Shown here in pieces: positions 34,099 to 42,891 of a DNA stretch of 64,000 nucleotides (position 1 is the first letter of the stretch; the number at the start of each line of letters is the position of its first letter). The position numbers and the translations under genes were made by a program. Source of the DNA: Bacillota bacterium (GTDB taxonomy: Bacteria; Bacillota; Clostridia; Acetivibrionales; DSM-27016); the NCBI GenBank assembly GCA_023390115.1, contig JAEWDM010000004.1, positions 57,743 through 121,742 of the forward strand, written 5' to 3'. Under the pieces are notes generated by a model. It was not told where the DNA came from, ran no database searches, and saw only the letters and a program-made list of their open reading frames with translations.

Positions 34099-34809
34099 TC
34101 ATAGTTTCAATATGTGATTTTTTTCAAGCTCCCTTTCAGCCTGAGATTTTCTCAAATAGAATGGCAGCATTGAAAAGCCGTCCTCCTTATCTGTACAACC
34201 ATTTCTTTCAAATGCTATCTGAGCAACAGCCGACGCTCTTTGAAGCAAAAGGCTTCCCGGAGCAAATGAGCATATCTCACCCAGCTCGCTCTGCAAAAGC
34301 TCTCTGTGATTTTGAACCCCGTCTCCGGCGAAAATGGCCTTTTGCTTATTTTGCTTTATTATATCTATAAGCTGATAAACGGATATTCCCATGTAGTCTG
34401 CAATACGCTTTTGACCGCCCTTCTCCCAGCGGTACAGTGAGGTGTATACCTGTAGATTCCTCGCATCCATTATAGGACATATCATGGCTTCATTCATCGG
34501 TATATTATATGCAATGACATCTAATGTCGGTACGCTTGCAACCGGCTTCCCCAATGAAAAAGCAATTGACTTTATCGTAGTGACACCTATCCTTAGACCG
34601 GTAAATGATCCGGGTCCTATGGATGCGGCGTATAGATCAATATCCTGCGGGCGCAGCTCCAGGCTGTCCATAAGCTCCTTTATCATAGGCATAAGCTTCT
34701 GGGAATGGGTCTTTTTATTGTTTACCAAATATTCTCCCAGAACCGTGCCGCTGTCCATTACCGCTACCGCAGCCACAGAGACCGAGGTATCAACAGCAAG
34801 TATCCTCAT
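34099..34809 (-). CDS. tsaB: tRNA N6-threonylcarbamoyladenosine biosynthesis protein TsaB
   Basis: TsaB is the inactive actin-like partner of TsaD in making t6A37 on ANN-decoding tRNAs. The 236-residue protein starts MRILAVDTSVSVA and contains AASIGPGSFTGLRIGV, both family signatures. The ATG at 34809 is chosen because GGGAG lies about 10 bases before it. A GTG at 34815 that overlaps the tsaE stop is the alternative. It lies between tsaE and rimI, and tsaD is not in the window. Confidence 0.93.
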   Translation of the reverse strand: MRILAVDTSVSVAAVAVMDSGTVLGEYLVNNKKTHSQKLMPMIKELMDSLELRPQDIDLYAASIGPGSFTGLRIGVTTIKSIAFSLGKPVASVPTLDVIAYNIPMNEAMICPIMDARNLQVYTSLYRWEKGGQKRIADYMGISVYQLIDIIKQNKQKAIFAGDGVQNHRELLQSELGEICSFAPGSLLLQRASAVAQIAFERNGCTDKEDGFSMLPFYLRKSQAERELEKNHILKL

Positions 34810-34811
34810 CT

Positions 34812-35297
34812 TCACTTCACTCCCTTCAGAACCTGCCTATCCAGCACGTCCTCATAGCCTTGATATTTAGTCCCCCGGAACTCAACCTCTATTATTCTTG
34901 CGTTATCTCCCTCTGAAGGGTCCTTTGATATACGCACTGCTATATACTCCCGGGGAAGCACCTCCTGTATAATGCCTGCCCACTCTATTACCGAAATACC
35001 CTCTCCGCCGATATACTCCTCAAAGCCGATATCAAACATCTCCCCCGCATCGGAGATTCTGTACACGTCAAAATGGTATAACGGTATAGCGGAGTTATAT
35101 TCGTTTACAATAGTAAAGGTAGGGCTTGTTATATACCCCTGTACTCCGACAGCTCTTGCTATACCATGGGTAAAGGCGGTTTTTCCTGCCCCGAGATCTC
35201 CGTCCAGACAGACTAAATCTCCCGCTTTTAGTACTTTCCCCAGATACTGCCCCACATCTTTTGTTTCCTGCTCTGAAAATGTTTTAAACCTCTTCAC
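34812..35297 (-). CDS. tsaE: tRNA threonylcarbamoyladenosine biosynthesis ATPase TsaE
   Basis: The 161-residue P-loop ATPase has Walker A GDLGAGKTAF and SPTFTIVNEY, then HFDVYRI and the VIEWAG motif. It drives turnover of the TsaBD complex. The start is a GTG at 35297 with GGAGG seven bases upstream. It overlaps the end of the amidohydrolase gene by 14 bases, which suggests coupling. The longer upstream frame is not used. Confidence 0.93.
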   Translation of the reverse strand: MKRFKTFSEQETKDVGQYLGKVLKAGDLVCLDGDLGAGKTAFTHGIARAVGVQGYITSPTFTIVNEYNSAIPLYHFDVYRISDAGEMFDIGFEEYIGGEGISVIEWAGIIQEVLPREYIAVRISKDPSEGDNARIIEVEFRGTKYQGYEDVLDRQVLKGVK

Positions 35298-36486
35298 TCT
35301 CCTGCCTCCGGTACACAATACTGCCATTAATAATTGTAGCCTCAACCCTTGATTTGAGTTCAAAGGGATGCCCCCTAAAAATAACCATGTCGGCATCCTT
35401 GCCCTTCTCAAGGCTCCCTACCCTGCCGTCTATGCCTGTAATCTGCGCAGCATTTATCGTAATTGCTTTTAAGGCCTCTGTCTCATCCATACCCTCACGT
35501 GCGGCAATAGCCGCGCACAGGCACAGGTATTGTATGGGTATACATGGATGGTCGGTCATTATAGCTAATTTTATACCTGCACGGGAGAGAATGCCCGGCG
35601 CCTTTATGCTCTGATTTTTCAGCTCTATCTTGGACCTGTCGGTAATAAGCGGCCCTACAATGGCGGACACCCTCTCCTCCAGCAGAATATCCTTTATAAG
35701 GTGGCCTTCGGTACAATGCTCTATAGTCAAATCTATTCCGAATTCTCTTGCAATCCTCACAGCAGTAAGTATGTCATCGGCTCTGTGGGCATGAGCCTTT
35801 ACAGGTATCTCCCTGCTTAATACCTTTACAAGAGCATCAAGCTTAATATCAAACTCAGGCTTATCATTATTTTCCTTATCCTCGTAATATCTTATAAGGA
35901 GTTCCTGATATTCTCTGGCCTTCATAAGATTTTCTCTCAACAGTGCGGCAGTTGCCATTCTGGTCATGGGCATCTGCCTTTTTTCATTATATACCGTTTT
36001 GGGATTCTCACCAAACGCAACCTTCATAGCAACCGGAGCCTTTATAATCATATCCTCAATTCGCCTTCCGCAGGTTTTCAGTGCGGCAAACTGCCCCCCT
36101 ATGACGTTTGAGCTCCCCGGCCCCGTAACCACAGCGGTAACCCCGCCCTCCCTTGCCTCCACAAAAGACCTGTCCGCATGGTAGACGGCATCTATTGCCC
36201 TTAATTGGGGTGTAACAGGGTCGGTCGACTCGTTGCCGTCATCCCCCTCAAAGCCCACCGAGTCCTCCCACATGCCTACATGGCAGTGCGCGTCTATAAA
36301 GCCCGGCAGAACATAGCAGGATTCCGCATCAATAACGGTAATATCTTGCCGTCCCGAAACAGCCTTTTCAGCCTTGCTTACATCATGGCCTATTTCAATT
36401 ATTTTTGCCTCATCGGCCAGAATATATCCACTCTCATAGCTTCTCCCGGCCATAGTAAGTATTTTGCCATTTTTAACAAGCAGCAT
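35284..36486 (-). CDS. Amidohydrolase of the imidazolonepropionase-like type
   Basis: The 400-residue enzyme has a small beta-sandwich at both ends and a metal-dependent TIM barrel. The metal ligands are in IDAHCHVG (H67, H69), the HAHRADDI and EHCTEGH segments, and TDHP near the end. Many clostridia carry this family without a known substrate. The activity is hydrolysis of a cyclic amide or similar bond. It precedes tsaE with an overlap, so it may be the first gene of the tsaE-tsaB-rimI transcription unit. Confidence 0.85.
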   Translation of the reverse strand: MLLVKNGKILTMAGRSYESGYILADEAKIIEIGHDVSKAEKAVSGRQDITVIDAESCYVLPGFIDAHCHVGMWEDSVGFEGDDGNESTDPVTPQLRAIDAVYHADRSFVEAREGGVTAVVTGPGSSNVIGGQFAALKTCGRRIEDMIIKAPVAMKVAFGENPKTVYNEKRQMPMTRMATAALLRENLMKAREYQELLIRYYEDKENNDKPEFDIKLDALVKVLSREIPVKAHAHRADDILTAVRIAREFGIDLTIEHCTEGHLIKDILLEERVSAIVGPLITDRSKIELKNQSIKAPGILSRAGIKLAIMTDHPCIPIQYLCLCAAIAAREGMDETEALKAITINAAQITGIDGRVGSLEKGKDADMVIFRGHPFELKSRVEATIINGSIVYRRQESEEV

Positions 36487-36624
36487 TTTTCCCTCCGGTA
36501 TTTATGCCAGTGCATTTTAAAATTCAAAAGCATTTTTCTTAAAGCACATAGAATCTTTATAAATAATCATCTTAAATATTTTATTATAACGCATAAAAAA
36601 AAACAACAAATCCTCTTATTTTAT

Positions 36625-38613
36625 TTAAACCCTGAACTTGCTAATAACGCACTGCAGGCTCTGTGCAAGGTTTGACAAGCTCTGGCTTGTACCTGCAATT
36701 TCTTCGGCAGAGGCGGCCTGTTCCTCCATTGATGCCATTGCTTGCTGGCTTGAAGCAGCATTTTCCTCCGCAATGGCGGAAAGGGCCTGCAAAGCTTGCA
36801 ATATTTCTTTCTTCATTGTCACCAGTTCTTTTCCAGACGCATTCAATTTTTCAACAGCCTCTCCCGTTTCCTTCATTGTTCTCTCTATTAGCATATATTT
36901 ATCCCTGCTCTGTGTCACACTGTCTGTCTGGCTCTTACATATGGCGGAAACCCTCTGAACACTCTTTACCGCAGCTTCAGCATTGCTTTGCAGTTCCTTT
37001 ACCATTTTATCAATGGACTTGGTAGACATGGAAGATTGCTCCGCCAGCTTTGTTATCTCTTCGGCAACTACAGCAAAGCCCTTTCCGGCTTCTCCCGCCC
37101 TGGCCGCTTCTATAGTTGCGTTCAATGCAAGAAGGTTGGTCTGATCCGCCACGGAGGCAATTAAACTGCTTGCCTGGCCTATCTTGCCGGAATTTTCGTT
37201 TGTTTTTAATATGATCTCATAAATTTCTTTTGTGGCACCATTGCTTTCCTCTGTTATCTCAGCCAAGCCGTCAACTTCCTTAAGTCCGTCATTTACAACC
37301 TCTGCAATTCTATTTGAAAGAGTATTCAGATTCCTTATACATCCCTGATCCTTTTCAACAAGCTCTTCCAGCAAAAATGCTTTAGAGCATCCGTCCTGGG
37401 CATTTTTTGCCTGCTCTGACGTAGCCTTTGCTATCTGCTCCATAGCTCCGGATACCTGCCCGGCTACGGCGGCCGATTCCTGTGAGGTTGCAGTCAGCTC
37501 TTCTGAGGCGGCAGCCACTTGTTCAGACGAAGCTTTAATTTCATATGTAATTTCCCTTAAACTGCCTGTTATCCCCTGAAGCGCCTTTGACAGAATCCCA
37601 ATCTCATCCTTCTTTTTCAAAAGGCCTTCAGGAATGTCTTGAGTAATATCCAGATCAGATATTTTTTCCGAGCACCTTACTATTTTTATAATAGGCCGGA
37701 CAATGGAGCTGCCAATTAAGTACGTAAGCATTATGCTTATAAGCAAGCCCGCAGCGGTGGTTACAAGCACCCCCCTCTGTAATAGGCTGATTGACGACAG
37801 CACCTCTTTTTTGTTGGCTGTTACAACCACTATCCAGCCGGTACTGTCAATAGGCGTATAGGCCGCATACATCTCATTCCCTTCAAAGGAATAGGTGCTG
37901 ACGCCTGCTTTTTGAGCAATTATTTTTTCAAACAGTTCTGCTGCCGATTTCTGCCCGTCATCCTTTTTTGCCTCCTCAATAGGATTAAACTGATTCACCA
38001 CCCTGTTAATGTCACGGTGCGCCATTACCGTTCCTTTGGAATTTATTACATAGGCATATCCACTGTCGCCATAGCCCGCATCCTCTATAACCTTACTCAG
38101 GGCATCCCCACTTCTCCTTCCGATAAGTGCGCCCACTATTTTTTCGTCTGCTTTTATAGGCACAGCATACATTATTACAGGCTCATTAGTCACTCTGCTT
38201 ACTAACACATCCGACAAATTTGTTTCGCCATTTAATGCCTTTTTTATATAATCCCTATCTCCAAGCTGGCTTGTTGTACCATCCGGATAGTAAGCAGTTC
38301 CGTTTGGTAATACAATGCCCATATCGATAAATTCCGTATTTTTCACTTCTGCCTTCAATACAGCTCTCTGCTTCTCCCAATCCATACTTTGAATGTCTTC
38401 TCTTAACGATATTGTCTCCAGAATGCTCTTTTGCATTTCAATCCTGCTTTTCGTCAATTTAGATACCTCTGCAACCAGCAATTTAAGTCCCTTCTCCGCT
38501 TCCCCGATAAGTGCTTCGCTGGATGCTTTTAAAGATATAAGGCTTATGACAGAAGACGATAATAGAACCAATGCGCAAAAATATACTATCAGCTTTGTTT
38601 TAATACTTTTCAT
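36625..38613 (-). CDS. Methyl-accepting chemotaxis protein with extracellular Cache domain
   Basis: The 662-residue receptor has an N-terminal membrane helix (about 8-30) and an extracytoplasmic dCache domain (about 35-275, with GALIGRRSGDALS and GYAYVINSKGTVMAHRD split over the ligand region). A second helix (about 280-303), a HAMP linker and a long cytoplasmic signalling domain follow. The hairpin tip includes VADQTNLLALNATIEAARAG. Such receptors sense small molecules, often amino acids. The ligand is unknown. It is a single gene, and the cheX fragment at the window start supports motility. Confidence 0.95.
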   Translation of the reverse strand: MKSIKTKLIVYFCALVLLSSSVISLISLKASSEALIGEAEKGLKLLVAEVSKLTKSRIEMQKSILETISLREDIQSMDWEKQRAVLKAEVKNTEFIDMGIVLPNGTAYYPDGTTSQLGDRDYIKKALNGETNLSDVLVSRVTNEPVIMYAVPIKADEKIVGALIGRRSGDALSKVIEDAGYGDSGYAYVINSKGTVMAHRDINRVVNQFNPIEEAKKDDGQKSAAELFEKIIAQKAGVSTYSFEGNEMYAAYTPIDSTGWIVVVTANKKEVLSSISLLQRGVLVTTAAGLLISIMLTYLIGSSIVRPIIKIVRCSEKISDLDITQDIPEGLLKKKDEIGILSKALQGITGSLREITYEIKASSEQVAAASEELTATSQESAAVAGQVSGAMEQIAKATSEQAKNAQDGCSKAFLLEELVEKDQGCIRNLNTLSNRIAEVVNDGLKEVDGLAEITEESNGATKEIYEIILKTNENSGKIGQASSLIASVADQTNLLALNATIEAARAGEAGKGFAVVAEEITKLAEQSSMSTKSIDKMVKELQSNAEAAVKSVQRVSAICKSQTDSVTQSRDKYMLIERTMKETGEAVEKLNASGKELVTMKKEILQALQALSAIAEENAASSQQAMASMEEQAASAEEIAGTSQSLSNLAQSLQCVISKFRV

Positions 38614-38990
38614 CTCACCCTGCCTCCTATGCTATTACCTGATATTTTTTGCAATTATAATAAATGTTATTTTTTTCAACAACATTTATTATATTAATTA
38701 TATTGATAATTTCTCTTTGGCACAACCTTTTGTGAGATAATTTCTACGGTATTCAAGTTCTTGTTAAAGCATTTACATAAATTACAGGTATTATTAAATC
38801 ATGAAAAGACAGGCCGCCGAAAGGTTTACACCTCCGGCGGCCTGTCTTTATTGCATTTCCAGTATAATTTGTTTATCAACGTTTTGATTAAGATATTTTA
38901 TAAATACTTATAATCTCAACTCCTCAATTAAAAGCGGAAACGCGGCTTTGCTACGAAATGCGCTAATTATAGGTTAAAATATAAATTAAA
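38614..38990. other. Intergenic region between chemoreceptor and yoeB, with an inverted repeat and a terminator
   Basis: No gene is seen in these 377 bases. AATAAATGTT / AACATTTATT (38659-38668 and 38681-38690) forms a 10-bp inverted repeat in the chemoreceptor promoter area and may be an operator. A strong terminator follows at 38805-38849. Confidence 0.5.
38805..38849. terminator. Strong bidirectional terminator
   Basis: A perfect 15-bp stem AAAGACAGGCCGCCG / CGGCGGCCTGTCTTT with a 15-base loop. It probably ends the yefM-yoeB message on the minus strand. Confidence 0.85.
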
Positions 38991-39254
38991 TTAATTGTCG
39001 CCATAATGATATCTACAGGCCAAAATATAAATATTTTCGCTGTCAATTTTATAAATCAGTCTGTCTTTATCATTAATTCTTCTACTCCAAAACCCCGCTA
39101 GATTTCCGCTTAAGGCTTCCGGCTTTCCGATTCCCCCATTTCCATTTTTTGCTATATCTTCAATGAGTTGATTTATTTTTTTCAATGTTTTTCTATCTTC
39201 TATCTGCCAATATAAATAATCGCTCCAGCCATTTTTTGTAAAAGTTTTATTCAT
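38991..39254 (-). CDS. yoeB: YoeB-type mRNA interferase toxin
   Basis: YoeB cuts mRNA in the ribosomal A site. The 87-residue protein keeps the E. coli catalytic positions: E46 (GKPEAL), R65 (DKDRLIY), H83 and Y84 (RYHYGDN). Length and the SGNLAGFWSRRI motif match the family. The start at 39254 overlaps the yefM stop by 8 bases, the usual antitoxin-first coupling. An in-frame ATG further upstream lies inside yefM and is not preferred. The toxin appears intact. Confidence 0.95.
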   Translation of the reverse strand: MNKTFTKNGWSDYLYWQIEDRKTLKKINQLIEDIAKNGNGGIGKPEALSGNLAGFWSRRINDKDRLIYKIDSENIYILACRYHYGDN

Positions 39255-39513
39255 TCCCTTCCACCTCTGAAAGTTCATGAGAAGATACTATTCCAGCTTC
39301 TAATTGAGCTTTTGATTCCATCAACCAGTCATAATTACTCTTATTTCCCATTACATATATATTTTCCATCATGTTATTATAAGATTCCTCAGATAACATA
39401 ACGATATTTTTATTGCCCTTCCTTGTTACAATCATGATCTCATAATCATCCGTAACTTTATCCATGTATGCTTTCATATTTTCTCTTAGTGCAGTATAAT
39501 TTACAGCTAACAT
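39247..39513 (-). CDS. yefM: YefM-type antitoxin
   Basis: The 88-residue antitoxin starts MLAVNYTALRENMKAYMDKV and has an N-terminal DNA-binding Phd/YefM fold. A C-terminal tail (SHELSEVEGNE) wraps the toxin. The start at 39513 has GGAGG upstream. It neutralises YoeB and represses its own promoter. The promoter region carries TGTAC palindromes like the E. coli YefM sites. Confidence 0.95.
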   Translation of the reverse strand: MLAVNYTALRENMKAYMDKVTDDYEIMIVTRKGNKNIVMLSEESYNNMMENIYVMGNKSNYDWLMESKAQLEAGIVSSHELSEVEGNE

Positions 39514-39530
39514 AAACACACCTCCATTTC

Positions 39531-39579
39531 GTACAGTTTTCTGTACTTTTAGTATAGTGTACAAAATACCGTACGTCAA
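39531..39579 (-). promoter_or_regulatory. yefM-yoeB promoter and operator
   Basis: TTGACG (39574-39579) and TATACT (39551-39556) are 17 bases apart. TGTACA (39558-39563) sits in the spacer, and a perfect palindrome GTACAG-AAAA-CTGTAC (39531-39546) covers the start region. YefM of E. coli binds TGTACA-centred palindromes. Confidence 0.8.
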
Positions 39580-39597
39580 TACTATTAGTATATACAA

Positions 39598-39892
39598 AAC
39601 AATGAAAAGAATCCCAAAACGTTTTTGTCTATATCACGGCTGGAACTTCCAAGGAAATAATCGCATCGGCTTTGTCGGTTTGAAAATCATATATGCGGTG
39701 AAAGACTTATATGATGATGATATTACTAATAAAAAGGGAGCTATTTTAGCAGTAATACTGCTAAAATAGCTCCCTTTTTATTAGTTAATTGTGTGTTGGT
39801 TACCGCACCAATTCCCTACTATTTTATGACATTTCAGAACTTCAAGAAACCAGTAAATATACGGTTTCGCACAATCCCACAAACAGCACAAA
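39598..39892. other. Intergenic region between yefM and rpsI
   Basis: About 295 bases. Apart from the long hairpin at 39727-39783 no feature is supported. A 70-codon plus-strand frame runs through the hairpin and lacks a ribosome binding site. Confidence 0.5.
39727..39783. terminator. Very long perfect hairpin, terminator of rplM-rpsI
   Basis: A perfect 27-bp stem with a 3-base loop (39727-39753 and 39757-39783), flanked by A5 and T5 runs. The likely role is a bidirectional terminator, though a remnant of a small mobile element is possible. Confidence 0.75.
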
Positions 39893-40285
39893 TTATCTCT
39901 TGCTAAACTGCGGAGCTTTTCTTGCCTTCTTGAGCCCGTATTTCTTTCTTTCCTTCATTCTGGGATCCCTTGTGAGGAAGCCGGCTTTTTTAAGCACTCC
40001 TCTAAACTCCTCATCAGCCTTCAGCAAAGCTCTGGCTATACCGTGCCTTATCGCGCCGGCCTGCCCTGTGAAGCCTCCTCCTACCACCTTGCATATAACG
40101 TCAAATTTCCCCGCTGTATCGGTAAGAACTAAGGGCTGCTTAACTATAACCTTCATTGTATCCAGTCCAAAATAATCATCCAGACTTCTGCTATTTATTG
40201 TAACTATTCCGTCTCCCGGAACAAGTCTAACTCTCGCAACCGATTTTTTCCTTCTTCCAGTGCCATAAAATTGAACCTTTGCCAT
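39893..40285 (-). CDS. rpsI: 30S ribosomal protein S9
   Basis: The 130-residue protein (uS9) begins MAKVQFYGTGRRKKSVARV and ends in the basic KKARKAPQFSKR tail that reaches the P-site tRNA. The start at 40285 has GGAGG type sequence upstream; the longer frame runs back into rplM. It follows rplM by 19 bases and is transcribed with it, as in most bacteria. Confidence 0.98.
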   Translation of the reverse strand: MAKVQFYGTGRRKKSVARVRLVPGDGIVTINSRSLDDYFGLDTMKVIVKQPLVLTDTAGKFDVICKVVGGGFTGQAGAIRHGIARALLKADEEFRGVLKKAGFLTRDPRMKERKKYGLKKARKAPQFSKR

Positions 40286-40304
40286 TTTTATCTTCCTCCC
40301 CTCA

Positions 40305-40739
40305 TTAAATATTGATTTCGAGAACTTCAGGCTTTTGTGCGGCATGCTCATGCTGGCTGCCCTTATACACCTTAAGCTTTTTAAACATTGCTCTCCCAAG
40401 GCTGTTTTTGGGAAGCATACCCTTTACCGCCAGTTCTACAGCTCTCTCAGGGGTTTTTTCCATGAAATGCCTGTATTTTATTTCCTTCATTCCGCCCGGA
40501 TATCCGGAATGGCGCCTGTAAAATTTTTGATCCAATTTTTTCCCGGTAAGCACAACCTTGTCCGCATTGAGCACTATCACAAAATCTCCCGTATCAACAT
40601 GGGGAGTATAAATAGGCTTGTTTTTACCTCTGAGTATACTGGCAATTTCACTTGCCAGCCGTCCTAAAACCTTGCCCTCAGCATCAACAATATACCATTT
40701 TCTTTCAACCTCTTCGGCCTTTGCCATAAAAGATTTCAT
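40305..40739 (-). CDS. rplM: 50S ribosomal protein L13
   Basis: The 144-residue uL13 starts MKSFMAKAEEVERKWYIVDA and has the usual GRLASEIASILRGKNKP and HVDTGDFVIVLNA segments. Length equals the family norm. It is the first gene of the rplM-rpsI operon and has a structured leader with its own promoter upstream. Confidence 0.98.
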   Translation of the reverse strand: MKSFMAKAEEVERKWYIVDAEGKVLGRLASEIASILRGKNKPIYTPHVDTGDFVIVLNADKVVLTGKKLDQKFYRRHSGYPGGMKEIKYRHFMEKTPERAVELAVKGMLPKNSLGRAMFKKLKVYKGSQHEHAAQKPEVLEINI

Positions 40740-40794
40740 TTATTTCTTACCCTCCTTAAAACTACTGGTTATATATTTATGAGAATTTATATCA

Positions 40795-40850
40795 AATCTC
40801 CGTGAAGCTTATATTGCTTTTTACAAAGCCTAACGGACTGCATGGAGATT
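40795..40850 (-). promoter_or_regulatory. Structured rplM leader (possible L13-type ribosomal leader)
   Basis: On the minus strand AATCTCC and GGAGATT (40844-40850 and 40795-40801) close a stem over an internal hairpin GCUUU-GUAA-AAAGC with a GNRA loop. It lies about 60 bases before rplM. Firmicutes rplM leaders known as L13 leaders bind L13. Identity with that family is not checked. Confidence 0.5.
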
Positions 40851-40893
40851 AAATTATCTTCTCTAAAACAGGCCGATTTTCAGCCGCTATAAT

Positions 40894-40923
40894 ATTGTAA
40901 TACACATATATTAATCCTGTCAA
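40894..40923 (-). promoter_or_regulatory. rplM-rpsI promoter
   Basis: TTGACA (40918-40923) and TACAAT (40894-40899) with an 18-base spacer on the minus strand. The rest of the 349-base gap between rplM and truA (40740-41088) holds no gene. Confidence 0.7.
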
Positions 40924-41088
40924 GTGAATTTTGCTGTAATTTTAATTTATCTCCTGTTATCTCTCTTTTTTTAAACATAATATATAATTATCTCACGCAT
41001 AATCCTGCGTCATTTCATTTTTATCACGCTGTCACTTGAGCTTTTATCTTTCTTAGAATAAACAAAATTCTGCCTTATTTCGTCCTTC

Positions 41089-41823
41089 CTAATAAAACAC
41101 CTTCATAAGGTATAAGCCTTGAGGAGGCGCCGTTCTTCCCGCCCTTCTCCTGTCTCCCGACTCAATTATTCCCGGTATATCGCTATGCAGTACTCTACCC
41201 ATCCCTACTTCCACAAGTGTTCCGGAAATAATTCTTACCATATTATAGAGAAAGCCGTCCCCCTCTATATTAAACTCTATTGTTTCCTCCCTTTTTATAA
41301 GGCAGGCTTCAGTAACAGTCCGGATAGCCGTTGCTATACTGCTGTCACTTGCTCTGAATGCAGAAAAATCGTGCTTTCCTATGAAATGCTCCGCCGCTTT
41401 TTCCATTAGCTCCATATTCAGTTTTTGCGGCACATAAAAGGCTCTGTTCCTCATAAGGGCACTGGGCACCGGCGAATTATACACAATATACCTGTACCTC
41501 TTTCCCTTTGCCGCATATCTTGAATGAAAATCGCGGCCTGCCTCACAAGATTCTCTTATAACTATATCCTCAGGTAAAATGCTGTTTAAGGCACGGGAAA
41601 ATTTATCTGCCGGTATAGCAGATTCAGTAAAAAAGTTTGCTGTCTGTCCATACGCATGAACCCCCGCATCAGTTCTGCTTGAGCCTGTCAAATCAACAGC
41701 TTCCCCTGTCAGCCTTTTAATTGCGGCTTTAACTACGTCCTGTATTGCGACAGCATTTATCTGGCTCTGCCAGCCATGATAATTTGTTCCATCATACTCT
41801 ATTATAAGCTTAATATTGCGCAT
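41089..41823 (-). CDS. truA: tRNA pseudouridine synthase A
   Basis: TruA makes pseudouridine at positions 38-40 of many tRNAs. The 244-residue protein starts MRNIKLIIEYDGTNYHGWQ. It carries the catalytic Asp in GSSRTDAGVHAYGQ and ends with RTAPPQGLYLM. It lies upstream of rplM as in Firmicutes. The usual upstream partner ecfT is separated from it here by an inserted ROK kinase and an XRE gene pair. Confidence 0.96.
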   Translation of the reverse strand: MRNIKLIIEYDGTNYHGWQSQINAVAIQDVVKAAIKRLTGEAVDLTGSSRTDAGVHAYGQTANFFTESAIPADKFSRALNSILPEDIVIRESCEAGRDFHSRYAAKGKRYRYIVYNSPVPSALMRNRAFYVPQKLNMELMEKAAEHFIGKHDFSAFRASDSSIATAIRTVTEACLIKREETIEFNIEGDGFLYNMVRIISGTLVEVGMGRVLHSDIPGIIESGDRRRAGRTAPPQGLYLMKVFY

Positions 41824-41946
41824 CAAAGTCCCCCTATCCCCGGAAATAATAACAGGCGGGGATAATTCCCCGCCGCAATAGCTTAACGTATTAAATAATA
41901 ACCTTTAGCCCGCTGCCTAAAAAACAATATGTCTCCTTAAAGGCCG

Positions 41947-42891
41947 TCATTTCCCCAGCATGGCTGCCCCTACTATACCTGCATCATTGCCCATTTGTGC
42001 AACCCTTATCTGAGTCTGTGCCACATCCCGGCTGTAAACAGCCTTATCCACAAATTCTCTTAAGGGTTTTAAGAGGTATTCTCCCTCCTTGCAAACTCCT
42101 CCTCCTATTGCAAGTATTTCCGGCTGAAACGCATTTATAACATTGACTACGCCCTCTCCGATATACTTTATATACTGGCTCACAACTCTGGTTCCCGTCT
42201 CATCTCCTTGTCTTGCAGCATCAAACGGGGTTTTTGCATCTATTTTGGACAGGTCTCCGCTCACAAGCTTATTTATGGCAGAGTCAAGGTTATTAGCAGC
42301 GGCCTCTTTAGTTTGCCTGATCAATGCGGTAGCTGAGGCATAGGCCTCCCAGCAGCCCTTTCTTCCGCAAGTACATGGCTCTCCGTCACTTACTATAACA
42401 GTATGTCCAAGCTCTGAGGCTGCGTTATTGAAGCCGCTATATACCCTTCCGTCTATAATTATTCCGCTGCCCACACCTGTTCCCAGAGTTACCGTAGCAG
42501 AGTGACGGAATCCCTTTGCCGCCCCTGCAACGCTCTCTGCAAGAGCTGCAACATTGGCATCATTATCCAGATATATAGGCAAGTCTATATATTTTTGCAT
42601 TTCAGATCTCATAGGCACATTCCTGAATCTCAGATTGTTTGAATATATAAGTATCCCGTTTTCATTGTCAGGAGTACCCGGGCTTCCTATACCTACGCTT
42701 TTCACCTCGTTTAAGCTCTTGCCCGCATCCTTTATTACCTTAAGCGTAAGCATTGCCATGTCCTTAATAATTTGCGCATATTCCCTTTCCCTCAGAGTTG
42801 GTACGCTATCCTTGCAGATAATGCCGCCATTTTCGTCCGTAAGGCCCACTGCAATATTTGTGCCGCCCAAGTCAATTCCTATATAATACAT
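41947..42891 (-). CDS. ROK-family glucokinase
   Basis: The 314-residue kinase has the ATP motif GIDLGGTNIAVG at the N-terminus, the catalytic DNDANVAALAE and the ROK zinc motif CTCGRKGCWEAYAS. Glucose is the probable substrate, given length and motifs, but N-acetylmannosamine or fructose kinases of this family look alike. It interrupts the conserved ecfT-truA neighbourhood. An AT-rich 15-bp inverted repeat lies about 50 bases upstream. Confidence 0.9.
   Translation of the reverse strand: MYYIGIDLGGTNIAVGLTDENGGIICKDSVPTLREREYAQIIKDMAMLTLKVIKDAGKSLNEVKSVGIGSPGTPDNENGILIYSNNLRFRNVPMRSEMQKYIDLPIYLDNDANVAALAESVAGAAKGFRHSATVTLGTGVGSGIIIDGRVYSGFNNAASELGHTVIVSDGEPCTCGRKGCWEAYASATALIRQTKEAAANNLDSAINKLVSGDLSKIDAKTPFDAARQGDETGTRVVSQYIKYIGEGVVNVINAFQPEILAIGGGVCKEGEYLLKPLREFVDKAVYSRDVAQTQIRVAQMGNDAGIVGAAMLGK

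Noticed and set aside
39557..39769. 70-codon plus-strand frame before the long hairpin
   Set aside because: No ribosome binding site, it starts inside the yefM promoter and its end is encoded by the palindromic hairpin.
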